This document shows positions 1 to 7,218 of a DNA stretch of 14,230 nucleotides, piece by piece (the stretch's first letter is position 1; every line of letters begins with the position of its first letter). The position numbers were made by a program, and so were the translations under genes. The notes below the pieces were generated by a model. It worked only from the letters and a program-made list of their open reading frames with translations, searched no databases and was not told where the DNA came from. Where the stretch lies: assembly GCA_037140475.1 (NCBI GenBank), contig JBAXEJ010000058.1, forward strand, positions 1 through 14,230, in the 5' to 3' direction. This stretch comes from PALSA-1006 sp037140475. GTDB lineage: Bacteria; Pseudomonadota; Gammaproteobacteria; Burkholderiales; Gallionellaceae.

Positions 1-746
1 GAGCGGGTGTCGGTCAACATGCCGGAGTAGCAGGCGTCCATCACGTAGAAGATGTGTTTGGCGGGAATCTTTTTGGAAACGGTGTCGCGAATTTCAATCA
101 TGCTGACGTTGGTGCGGATTTTTTTGATGTCACCATCGTAGGGAATGAGGTAGCCCAAATCGCCTTCACGGGAAGTTTCTTGGTTGCCGTGCCCTGCCCA
201 GAAAATAAATAAGGCGTCTTGTTCGCCTAATTGATTTGGCAGCTCTTCAGTCAGCAAATCGAGAATGCGGTCGCGGGTGGCTTCTTTGTTATAGAGGGTG
301 ATGATCTTGTCGAATTTGTATTGGCGCTTGAGTACATCTGCCACTCCTTTGGCATCTTTCACGGCGTAGGTGAGTTGTTTGTCTTGCGGCAGATTGGCGT
401 ATTGGTCAATGCCGATGATGACGGCGACGCTTTTATTGTAGAGCGCGACCTCGCCGGTTTGTTTGGTTTGCGCGTCAGTGGCGATAATTTTGAGCGCGCG
501 GGTTTCGGCGGCTTGGGCGGTGTGGCTAAAGAGTGCGGTCAAAACAAACATGCTCGCTAACCACAACAAATTAAACAAACCACCCCGCCGCAAGCAGCGG
601 GGTATTGGGTGGCTGGATTTTCGTAGGTCGGGATTCATCCCGACGAGGTTAGTAAATCGCAGTAAAAGCGTCGGGATGAATCCCGACCTACGAAAAACAC
701 AACGCCCCAAAGAGCCGGAAATTGACTCAGAGAGATTAAGTTTCAT
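1..746 (-). CDS. Secreted caspase-like protease (peptidase C14), 3' end cut by window edge
   Basis: The reading frame is open from an ATG at 746 to the left edge. It encodes a caspase-fold cysteine peptidase. Counted from the internal ATG at 551, a beta strand (SVAVIIGIDQY, residues 41-51) leads into the fold, the catalytic histidine is in FWAGHG (H121), and the catalytic cysteine is in MDACYSG (C174). The C-terminal part lies outside the window. A hydrophobic stretch ending in AQAA just before the mature domain is a signal peptide, so the protein is probably exported. The start is ambiguous. ATG 746 has the only good Shine-Dalgarno (AAAGGGA, 6 nt away) and sits 29 nt behind the fadE stop, but about 55 codons of repeat-derived sequence separate it from the signal-peptide core. 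Starts at TTG 593 or ATG 551 lack a clear ribosome binding site. The caspase assignment is secure from both motifs; the substrate is unknown. Confidence 0.85.
   Translation of the reverse strand, partial: MKLNLSESISGSLGRCVFRRSGFIPTLLLRFTNLVGMNPDLRKSSHPIPRCLRRGGLFNLLWLASMFVLTALFSHTAQAAETRALKIIATDAQTKQTGEVALYNKSVAVIIGIDQYANLPQDKQLTYAVKDAKGVADVLKRQYKFDKIITLYNKEATRDRILDLLTEELPNQLGEQDALFIFWAGHGNQETSREGDLGYLIPYDGDIKKIRTNVSMIEIRDTVSKKIPAKHIFYVMDACYSGMLTDTR
570..739. mobile_element. Putative 165-bp palindromic insertion in the caspase signal-peptide region
   Basis: ATTAA occurs at 570-574 and again at 735-739, exactly 165 nt (55 codons) apart. Between them lie a GC-rich hairpin (583-588 pairing with 597-602) and a REP doublet. 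Removing one repeat copy plus the intervening DNA joins ATGAAACTTAAT directly to TTGTTGTGG. This restores MKLNLLWLASMF leading into VLTALFSHTAQAA, a textbook signal peptide behind the only good ribosome binding site. I infer an insertion with a possible 5-bp target duplication that kept the frame open. No transposase is encoded, so any movement would have to be driven in trans. Confidence 0.55.
623..691. repeat. REP doublet in inverted orientation (REPIN-like)
   Basis: Two REP-type units face each other. Unit 1 (623-644) is GTAG followed by the perfect hairpin GTCGGGA-TTCA-TCCCGAC. Unit 2 (670-691) is its exact reverse complement. The identical arms extend to 28 bp (618-645 and 669-696) and are separated by a 23-nt spacer (646-668). 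A GTAG header next to a palindrome is the hallmark of REPs mobilised by RAYT (TnpA-REP) enzymes, and inverted pairs are called REPINs. The palindromes are seen directly; RAYT mobilisation is inferred from the family. Confidence 0.8.
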
Positions 747-752
747 CGTTAT

Positions 753-759
753 TCCCTTT
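753..759 (-). promoter_or_regulatory. Ribosome binding site upstream of ATG 746
   Basis: On the minus strand AAAGGGA lies 6 nt before the ATG at 744-746. It is the only convincing Shine-Dalgarno for the caspase-like frame and supports 746 as the ancestral start, even though repeat DNA now separates it from the signal-peptide core. Confidence 0.55.
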
Positions 760-775
760 GTTGAATTTCAGTTTT

Positions 776-3211
776 TTATCTGCTCGCTGCCAATTGCTCC
801 GCAGCAAAATCATCGACCATGATGATTTTACGGCGCAGCTTGTAGTCGCGTTCTAATTGCTGTGCTTGTTTAGCATTGATTAAACCTTGCTCGGCAGCTT
901 CAGCAATTTGGCTTAATTCATCCAGTGATTTAATCGCCCCTGATTTATGCGCTTTGGCCAAATCCGCCTGCATAAATTCGCACAACAAGGTACTTGCCAA
1001 CGACGCCTCTAAAGCTCCGACAGCATCTGTTTCATCTTTCGACAAATAAATACCCGACGTTAAACGATCGCGCGAGGCACTCGGCGTGCTGAGCAAGCTC
1101 GCCACGTCGTGTCCAATTTGATCTGAAGGCGGCCTGCGGCATTGCCCCAATGGGAAGATCAACACACGTAGCAACAGCGCTGCAATGCGATTAGGAAAGT
1201 TTTGTAGCACGCCGTCAAAGGCAAGTTGAATACGATACAACCCGTCTTCCATCGCCCAATTAAGCAAAGGTAAATCGGCATCAGGGCGTCCGTCATCTTC
1301 AAATTTTTTCAGCACGGCGGAGCATAAATATAGCTGGCTCAATACATCACCCAAGCGCGCTGATAATTTTTCGCGGCGCTTCAAGCCCCCGCCCAAGATC
1401 AGCATAGCCATATCGGCAGCAATCGCGAACGAGGCGGAGTAGCGAGTCAACAATTGATAGTAGCGATTAGTCGGTTTGACACTTGGCGCGCTAATCAACC
1501 GGCCACCGGTGAGTGCAAAGACAAAAGAGCGCACGGCATTACTCATGGCAAAGCTGATATGCCCGAACAGGGCTTCATCAAAATCAAACACGGCACGTTT
1601 TTTGTCGGTGTCATGCGCGGCTTTAATTTCTCTCAGCACATAGGGATGCGCGCGCACGGCACCTTGTCCAAAAATAATTAAGCTGCGCGTGAGAATGTTT
1701 GCGCCCTCGACGGTTATGCCAATTGGCGTTTGCTGATAGAAGCGTGCCAAATAATTATCTGGCCCCATGCAGATCCCCTTGCCGCCATGCACATCCATCG
1801 CATCGTTGATAATTGAGCGTCCGCGCTCGGTGCAGTGATATTTAACAATGGCAGAAATCACTGAGGGCTTTTCACCCAGATCAACCGCCTGGGCGGTCAA
1901 AACACGAGCCGCATCCATCACGTATAAATTGCCAGCAATACGTGCAAGCGCCTCTTCCACCCCCTCAAATTTGCCGACTGGCATGTGGAACTGTTTGCGC
2001 ACTCGACCATAGGCACCACTGGTACGCGCTGCCAACTTAGAGCCACCCGTTGCACTCGCGGGCAGCGAGATAGAACGACCTGCCGCCAAACACTCCATCA
2101 ACATGCGCCAACCTTGGCCGATACGCTCTTCGCCACCAATGATGAATTCCATTGGAATGAACACATCTTTGCCGGTGGTCGGGCCATTGAGAAAAGCGGA
2201 ATTTAACGGGAAGTGACGTCGCCCGACATTCACTCCCGCTGTGTCGGTCGGAATCAGCGCCAGCGTAATGCCGCGTGCAACTTCTTCGCTCAATAATTTC
2301 TCGGGGTCGTACAACTTGAATGCCAATCCCAACAAGGTCGCAATCGGTGCTAACGTGATGTAGCGTTTTTCCCAAGTAACGCGTACACCCAACACATCGG
2401 TTTGGCCGTTAAATTCACCGCGACATACGACACCCACATCAGGAATTGAACCCGCATCCGAACCCGCAAAGGGGCCCGTCAATGCAAAACAGGGTACTTC
2501 TTCACCTTTCGCTAAACGGCGCAGATATTTATCTTTTTGCGCTTGCGTGCCGTAATGCAACAATAACTCTGCAGGGCCTAAAGAGTTAGGGACCATCACT
2601 GTGACCGCTGCCGTACCACTTCGCGAGGCAACCTTGGTTACTACCGCTGAATGCGCTTGCGCAGAAAATTGCAGACCACCGTACTCCTTCGGAATAATCA
2701 TGCCGAAGAAGCCTTTTTCTTTGATGAACTGCCAAGTCTTGGGTGAAAGATCCTGATCGACGTGAGTCACTTCCCAATCGTTAATCAGCGCACACAACTC
2801 TTCCACTTCGTTATCTAAAAAAGATTGTTCTGCTTTAGTCAATGAAGGCTTGGGTAGTTTTAATAATTTGCTCCAGTGCGGATTACCACTAAACAACTCG
2901 CCATCCCACCACACGGTGCCAGCATCTAATGCTTCTTGTTCAGTTTGTGAAACGGGCGGAAGAATTTTGCGGAAGAATTTGAGTGCTAGCCGACTCACTA
3001 GTTCGCGGCGCAAATAAGGAATACTAAAAATCAGGATGCCAAACAGCAGTGAAAGAAGAATGAATTGCAGGACTGCATCGGAAATGCGACTTTGCATCGC
3101 AATGAGCGGCACAAAAACCACTGTCGCCAAAACCCAGCTTGTGATTGATGCCCTATAAAAAGCCAGCACCATGAAAGCAAACAGCACCAAAGCGAATAGT
3201 AAAAACCCCAT
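776..3211 (-). CDS. fadE: Acyl-CoA dehydrogenase, long FadE type with DUF1974 C-terminus
   Basis: It catalyses the first step of fatty-acid beta-oxidation, the FAD-dependent oxidation of acyl-CoA to trans-2-enoyl-CoA. At 811 residues it matches E. coli FadE (814) in length and line-up. Residues 1-67 carry two hydrophobic membrane segments. The acyl-CoA dehydrogenase core spans roughly 90-520, with the flavin/substrate loop FALTGPFAGSDAG (242-254) and the FadE signature ITVEGANILTRS (499-510), whose E502 aligns with the catalytic base of the superfamily. The DUF1974 part follows to the end and includes LGGGLKRREKLSARLGD and LLQNFPNR. The start is supported by GGGAG a few bases upstream. The gene diverges from the DUF3124 gene and sits 29 nt before the caspase-like frame, so the two may share a transcript. 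No FadR or PsrA operator was recognised. Confidence 0.95.
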   Translation of the reverse strand: MGFLLFALVLFAFMVLAFYRASITSWVLATVVFVPLIAMQSRISDAVLQFILLSLLFGILIFSIPYLRRELVSRLALKFFRKILPPVSQTEQEALDAGTVWWDGELFSGNPHWSKLLKLPKPSLTKAEQSFLDNEVEELCALINDWEVTHVDQDLSPKTWQFIKEKGFFGMIIPKEYGGLQFSAQAHSAVVTKVASRSGTAAVTVMVPNSLGPAELLLHYGTQAQKDKYLRRLAKGEEVPCFALTGPFAGSDAGSIPDVGVVCRGEFNGQTDVLGVRVTWEKRYITLAPIATLLGLAFKLYDPEKLLSEEVARGITLALIPTDTAGVNVGRRHFPLNSAFLNGPTTGKDVFIPMEFIIGGEERIGQGWRMLMECLAAGRSISLPASATGGSKLAARTSGAYGRVRKQFHMPVGKFEGVEEALARIAGNLYVMDAARVLTAQAVDLGEKPSVISAIVKYHCTERGRSIINDAMDVHGGKGICMGPDNYLARFYQQTPIGITVEGANILTRSLIIFGQGAVRAHPYVLREIKAAHDTDKKRAVFDFDEALFGHISFAMSNAVRSFVFALTGGRLISAPSVKPTNRYYQLLTRYSASFAIAADMAMLILGGGLKRREKLSARLGDVLSQLYLCSAVLKKFEDDGRPDADLPLLNWAMEDGLYRIQLAFDGVLQNFPNRIAALLLRVLIFPLGQCRRPPSDQIGHDVASLLSTPSASRDRLTSGIYLSKDETDAVGALEASLASTLLCEFMQADLAKAHKSGAIKSLDELSQIAEAAEQGLINAKQAQQLERDYKLRRKIIMVDDFAAEQLAASR

Positions 3212-3350
3212 CTCAACTCCCGCAATTATTTTGGACTTAACTTTAACTCTTCTAGCTTATTCTTGCCATGAATTCATCAACACAAAACCTAATTGACCAA
3301 GCGAAAACAATATCGGAAGATGCGTCCATATCTAGATGGAGCCGATTCCC

Positions 3351-3836
3351 ATGAAAAAATGTTTGTTCACACTATTCGCTAGCGCACTGCTCGCTACGTC
3401 AAGCGCCGTTGCAGAAGGAGAAATCTCGCAAGGACAAACGCTCTATCTGCCGATTTATTCGCACATCTGGCACGGAGATCGCGTCGGCAATGATAAAGCC
3501 CCAGCTAAAACGCTCGTCTCGGCGCTGGTGAGCATTCGCAACACCAGCCTCAAAACGCCTATTCGAATTTTGTCTGCACGCTACTACAGCACGGACGGAA
3601 AATTGCTCAAAGAATACCTCCCAAAGCCAGCGGTGGTTATCGCAATGGGCACACTTGAACTATTTGTTGAGCGCAAAGAAACCGAGGGAGGATCTGGTGC
3701 AAACTTTGTGATTCAGTGGGATGCAACGACAGCCACCAATCCCCCCCTTATTGAGGCAGTCCATGCCGATATTCGTGGGGGAAGTCATGCGCTACTTTTT
3801 ACCACCACTGCACACCCAATTCAGCCAGAAAAATAA
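3351..3836 (+). CDS. Exported DUF3124 family protein
   Basis: This is a 161-residue protein with a signal peptide (MKKCLFTLFASALLATSSAVA, cleavage near residue 21), so it is probably periplasmic. The mature part carries recognisable DUF3124 signatures: VSIRNTS (60-66), the ARYYSTDGKLLKEYL region (76-90) and GGSGANFVIQW (113-123). The family function is unknown. I chose ATG 3351 over ATG 3336 because the earlier ATG overlaps GGAG at 3338-3341, which sits 9 nt before 3351 and acts as its Shine-Dalgarno, and because MKK is a proper signal-peptide start. The gene converges on radA with a 7-nt gap and diverges from fadE; neither neighbour suggests a role. Confidence 0.85.
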   Translation: MKKCLFTLFASALLATSSAVAEGEISQGQTLYLPIYSHIWHGDRVGNDKAPAKTLVSALVSIRNTSLKTPIRILSARYYSTDGKLLKEYLPKPAVVIAMGTLELFVERKETEGGSGANFVIQWDATTATNPPLIEAVHADIRGGSHALLFTTTAHPIQPEK

Positions 3837-3843
3837 ACGACGA

Positions 3844-5205
3844 CTAGCGCATTTTCGCGACCGCATCCTCTACGCGTTCGACCGCGATAATTTCCATCCC
3901 CTCAATTTTGTGCTTCGGTGCGTTGGCTTTTGGAATAATCGCCTGCGTGAAGCCCAACTTAGCGGCTTCTTTTAAACGCTCTTGACCTCGTTGCACCGGA
4001 CGAATTTCGCCGGCCAAGCCCACCTCTCCGAACACCACCATTTTTTCTGGCAATGGCTTATCGCGCAATGAGGAAACAATTGCTAGTAACACCGCCAAAT
4101 CTGCTCCCGGCTCAGTGATTTTTACCCCACCCACTGCGTTGATGAAGACATCTTGGTCAAAACAGGCAATACCCGCATGACGGTGTAACACCGCCAACAA
4201 CATCGCCAAACGATTTTGCTCTAAACCCAGCGACAAGCGGCGCGGGCTTGGCGAATGAGCCTCATCCAATAGCGCTTGAATTTCCACCAACAACGGACGC
4301 GTGCCCTCTTGCGTCACCATCACACACGAACCTGCCACTTGCGCGCTGTGTTGCGAAAGGAACAACGCTGATGGATTGCTTACTTCTCGTAGCCCTTTTT
4401 CGGTCATGGCGAATACGCCCAGCTCATTCACTGCGCCGAAACGATTTTTAAAGGCGCGAATTAAACGAAAACTGGAATGGGTATCTCCCTCAAAATACAA
4501 CACGGTATCCACAATGTGCTCTAACACGCGAGGTCCTGCCAGCGCGCCTTCTTTCGTGACATGACCCACTAGAATAATCGTCACGCCACTACTCTTTGCC
4601 AAGCGTGTGAGTTGTGCCGCACATTCGCGCACCTGTGCTACCGAGCCGGGCGCCGAGGTTAGCTGTTCGGAGTAGACCGTTTGAATCGAATCGATCACCA
4701 CCACGTCTGGCTTCTCATGAGCCACGGTAGCTTGAATTTTCTCCAACTGAATTTCGGGTAACAAATTAACTGATTTCGCATCCAACGAAAGACGATGCGC
4801 ACGCAACGCAATCTGCTGTGCAGATTCTTCACCGCTTACATACAACACTTTTTTTGTCTGTGAAAGATGAGCCAGCGCTTGCAACAACAAAGTGGATTTG
4901 CCAATGCCGGGATCGCCACCAATGAGTACCACGCCACCTTCAACCAAACCGCCCCCCAGCACGCGATCAAATTCAGCAATACCTGTTGGCGTGCGCGATA
5001 CCTCACTGGCCTCAACTTCAGCCAACTGTTGTAATTTCCCCGAAGCTGCCAGCGCACTAAAACGATTTTTGCCAGCGGCAGGGAGTGCCTCAGCCACTGA
5101 TTCGACGAGCGTATTCCACTCACCACAGTGCGGACATTGCCCTTGCCACTTGGGTGACTGACCCCCGCATTCAGTACAGCTATAAATTGTTTTTGCTTTA
5201 GCCAT
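3844..5205 (-). CDS. radA: DNA repair protein RadA (Sms)
   Basis: RadA is a RecA-like ATPase that processes recombination intermediates and drives branch migration. At 453 residues it is close to the E. coli length (460), and the features come in order. An N-terminal C4 zinc finger has C10, C13, C24 and C27. Walker A is GGDPGIGKST (96-105), and Walker B is VVVIDSI (168-174). The RadA-specific KNRFG motif is at 253-257. A C-terminal Lon-protease-like domain includes VGGVKITE and VFGEVGLAGEIRPV. The start is the MAKAKTIYSC methionine; the nearest GGGAG is 12 nt upstream, so initiation may be weak or coupled to the HD-GYP gene, whose stop is 24 nt away. The 3' end nearly touches the convergent DUF3124 gene. 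Confidence 0.97.
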   Translation of the reverse strand: MAKAKTIYSCTECGGQSPKWQGQCPHCGEWNTLVESVAEALPAAGKNRFSALAASGKLQQLAEVEASEVSRTPTGIAEFDRVLGGGLVEGGVVLIGGDPGIGKSTLLLQALAHLSQTKKVLYVSGEESAQQIALRAHRLSLDAKSVNLLPEIQLEKIQATVAHEKPDVVVIDSIQTVYSEQLTSAPGSVAQVRECAAQLTRLAKSSGVTIILVGHVTKEGALAGPRVLEHIVDTVLYFEGDTHSSFRLIRAFKNRFGAVNELGVFAMTEKGLREVSNPSALFLSQHSAQVAGSCVMVTQEGTRPLLVEIQALLDEAHSPSPRRLSLGLEQNRLAMLLAVLHRHAGIACFDQDVFINAVGGVKITEPGADLAVLLAIVSSLRDKPLPEKMVVFGEVGLAGEIRPVQRGQERLKEAAKLGFTQAIIPKANAPKHKIEGMEIIAVERVEDAVAKMR

Positions 5206-5229
5206 TTTTATTGTGCGCTCCCACCCTCA

Positions 5230-7161
5230 TCAAACATGTTTATATTTTTCGTAAATTTCCATCACTCGCGGCAAACTACGATGCAAGGCGGAAACCACCT
5301 CGGGATCAAAGTGTTTTGCCGCACCTTCATCAATAATTGAAATTGCTTTTTCAACAGGCCACGCATCTTTGTAAGGTCGCTTTGAAGTAAGAGCATCAAA
5401 TACATCGGCCACTGCAACAATACGGGCTGAAAGTGGAATTTCCTCGCCTACGATTCCTGCCGGATAACCGCTGCCATCCCATTTCTCGTGATGACACTCC
5501 GCGATCTCAATGCCCACCGAAAATATGGAATGACCTAAAGCATTCATTTGTGCCTCGCTGCGTCTTAATGCTTCGCCACCAATTGAGGGATGCCGCTCCA
5601 TTTCTTTTCTTTCAGCCTCATCTAATCGGCCGGGTTTAAGCAAGATGCTATCGCTGATTCCCACTTTTCCAATGTCATGCATCGGCGCAAAACGATGTAG
5701 GTTTCGTACATATGCTGACGTAATAATTCCTGAAAATTTCTCGCTCAATGCCAACTCTTCTGCCAGCACCACCGAGTACAGCGCCATTCGCACTAAGTGG
5801 TCACCTGTCTCAGGGTCACGGCTTTCCGCCAGTTTAGCTAAGCCTTGTAAAGCCGCCACCACCAAGCCTTCGACCACAATGGTGCGCTCTAAAATATGTC
5901 CAATCTGCGCCGCGATATTGCCTAAAAATTCGATGTGTCCTTCGCTGTACACGCCACGGCTACGCGCAGCAAACACCATCACACCACCCGCACGCTCACT
6001 GTTCAGTGGCATATAGAGTGCTGCGCCTAATCCCGCCTCACTCAATGCTTTAGCTAATTGCGCACTCGTATTTGATGTTGCATATTGATCCAAATGATTA
6101 ATCGCAACAGGGTTTCCCATTTCTGCCACTTCGGAAAGTGTATTACGCTGCCTAACAAAACTCATTCCCTCACGTAACCCTGGCGTGGCGACACCTGCCA
6201 TACGCTCAATACGAAGATTGTCATTTTCTTCAGCGGGGTACAGCACACACACCCAATCTACAGGAACGAAGGCAGGAAATTCCTGCAACACAAAATTAAG
6301 TGTCTCATCTAATTGTTTGCCGCGATTGATGCGATCTGTAAGCTGAAAGAGTGCACGCATCCGCTCGGAGAGAGAATTGAAAGCAATGACTAATTGCCCG
6401 ATTTCATTATTCACAGAAACCGTTACTTGATGTCCTAGCACCCCTTGCTCAACACGCGCAAAACCATCAACAGCATCTTGCAATGGCTTTAATACTTTGC
6501 GATGTGTGGCAATCGCAATTACCCCCAGTAACAACAAAGACAACACGCCGGCCAACACTTGAAAAATGCGAATCACATTCAACTTGCCTTCCATCATTGA
6601 CTGAAATGCTTTCGCCAAACTTTCAGCAGAGGCCACCATCGACTCACCGTTCTGCGAAATAAAATGAGCTGCCGCTAATAAATTTCGATGCTGTGGATCT
6701 GCGCCAGAAAACACCTTGAGTTGAGCATCAAAATTTGCCCAGTCATTTGCCGTTAAATCCATTTGCGAGCGTGAGCGTAAATCCCATGTGCACTGAATTG
6801 CCTCATCTTTACCGGTCAACTCAGGCGAAAGCTTTCTATCTCTAAGCGAAGTCACAATCTCATTCAGCAAATCAATTTGATGCTGCAAATTTAACCCGTA
6901 CAACGTGCCCTGAGTTTTAGTCGATGCCGGATTAGCGACCACATATCGAGATTGATCCAACATGCTGCGTGTCGTTACTCGCATCTGCCCCGTCAAATTC
7001 AAAATCAGATAGTCATGCTTACGCAAATTCAATTCATAAAAGGTAAAACTCAGCACCCCAACCAAGGTTGAGCTGATGAGTGCGATCACAATCCAGAGTT
7101 GCAGTCGTAGCGAATGAAAGCGCCCTAAATTTGCCTCTGCCATTGATTTGTCTTTTGCCAT
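5230..7161 (-). CDS. Membrane sensor with HAMP, GAF and HD-GYP domains (predicted c-di-GMP phosphodiesterase)
   Basis: This 643-residue inner-membrane signalling protein has TM1 at about 22-42, a periplasmic segment up to about 197, TM2 at about 198-220, HAMP at about 221-275, GAF at about 280-430 and HD-GYP at about 435-640. HD-GYP enzymes hydrolyse cyclic di-GMP. The metal-site residues are present: H455 in GDHLVR, H495-D496 in MHDIGKVGI, H557-H558 in HHEKWDGSGYP and the GYP triplet at 565-567. Activity is therefore expected. Just after TM1, LNLTGQMRVTTRSM (54-67) resembles the conserved box of NarX/PilJ-type periplasmic sensors. GAGGT 5 nt upstream of ATG 7161 is the ribosome binding site and sits in a small hairpin. 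The gene lies 24 nt before radA and may be cotranscribed with it. The ligand is unknown. Confidence 0.93.
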   Translation of the reverse strand: MAKDKSMAEANLGRFHSLRLQLWIVIALISSTLVGVLSFTFYELNLRKHDYLILNLTGQMRVTTRSMLDQSRYVVANPASTKTQGTLYGLNLQHQIDLLNEIVTSLRDRKLSPELTGKDEAIQCTWDLRSRSQMDLTANDWANFDAQLKVFSGADPQHRNLLAAAHFISQNGESMVASAESLAKAFQSMMEGKLNVIRIFQVLAGVLSLLLLGVIAIATHRKVLKPLQDAVDGFARVEQGVLGHQVTVSVNNEIGQLVIAFNSLSERMRALFQLTDRINRGKQLDETLNFVLQEFPAFVPVDWVCVLYPAEENDNLRIERMAGVATPGLREGMSFVRQRNTLSEVAEMGNPVAINHLDQYATSNTSAQLAKALSEAGLGAALYMPLNSERAGGVMVFAARSRGVYSEGHIEFLGNIAAQIGHILERTIVVEGLVVAALQGLAKLAESRDPETGDHLVRMALYSVVLAEELALSEKFSGIITSAYVRNLHRFAPMHDIGKVGISDSILLKPGRLDEAERKEMERHPSIGGEALRRSEAQMNALGHSIFSVGIEIAECHHEKWDGSGYPAGIVGEEIPLSARIVAVADVFDALTSKRPYKDAWPVEKAISIIDEGAAKHFDPEVVSALHRSLPRVMEIYEKYKHV

Positions 7162-7165
7162 ATTT

Positions 7166-7179
7166 ACCTCGAAGGAGGT
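7166..7179 (-). promoter_or_regulatory. Hairpin covering the ribosome binding site of the HD-GYP gene
   Basis: In the minus-strand leader, ACCTC-CTTC-GAGGT forms a perfect 5-bp stem with a 4-nt loop. The 3' arm GAGGT is the Shine-Dalgarno, ending 4 nt before the ATG. The stem would mask the site and may dampen translation or make it switchable. The pairing is seen directly; regulation is inferred. Confidence 0.4.
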
Positions 7180-7206
7180 CGCAAGGATAGCGTAGTTCTC
7201 ATCGGG

Positions 7207-7212
7207 TAGAAT
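7207..7212 (+). promoter_or_regulatory. Possible -10 element (TAGAAT) directly before the FAD-dehydrogenase start
   Basis: TAGAAT matches the sigma70 -10 consensus at five of six positions and ends 6 nt before ATG 7219. No good -35 lies 16-18 nt upstream. There is no Shine-Dalgarno between it and the ATG, so transcription from here would give a nearly leaderless message. Confidence 0.3.
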
Positions 7213-7218
7213 AGCGAC

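Noticed and set aside
231..560. Plus-strand 109-codon frame
   Set aside because: It is the shadow of the caspase-like gene, whose minus-strand frame carries both catalytic motifs.
463..822. Plus-strand 119-codon frame across the caspase start and the REP pair
   Set aside because: It is antisense to the caspase-like gene, much of its sequence is repeat DNA, and it shows no protein family likeness.
2037..2375. Minus-strand 112-codon frame inside fadE
   Set aside because: It overlaps the flavin core of FadE in another frame, and FadE is continuous and aligns along its full length.
2455..2478. TGPFAGSDAG in FadE where E. coli has TSPEAGSDAG
   Set aside because: The changed positions vary among acyl-CoA dehydrogenases and the catalytic E502 is intact, so loss of function is not supported.
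3293..3321. Plus-strand promoter for the DUF3124 gene (TTGACC, 17 nt, GAAGAT)
   Set aside because: The -35 is good but the -10 matches only three of six positions, too weak to annotate.
4248..4564. Plus-strand frames inside radA
   Set aside because: They are antisense to an intact, well-conserved gene.
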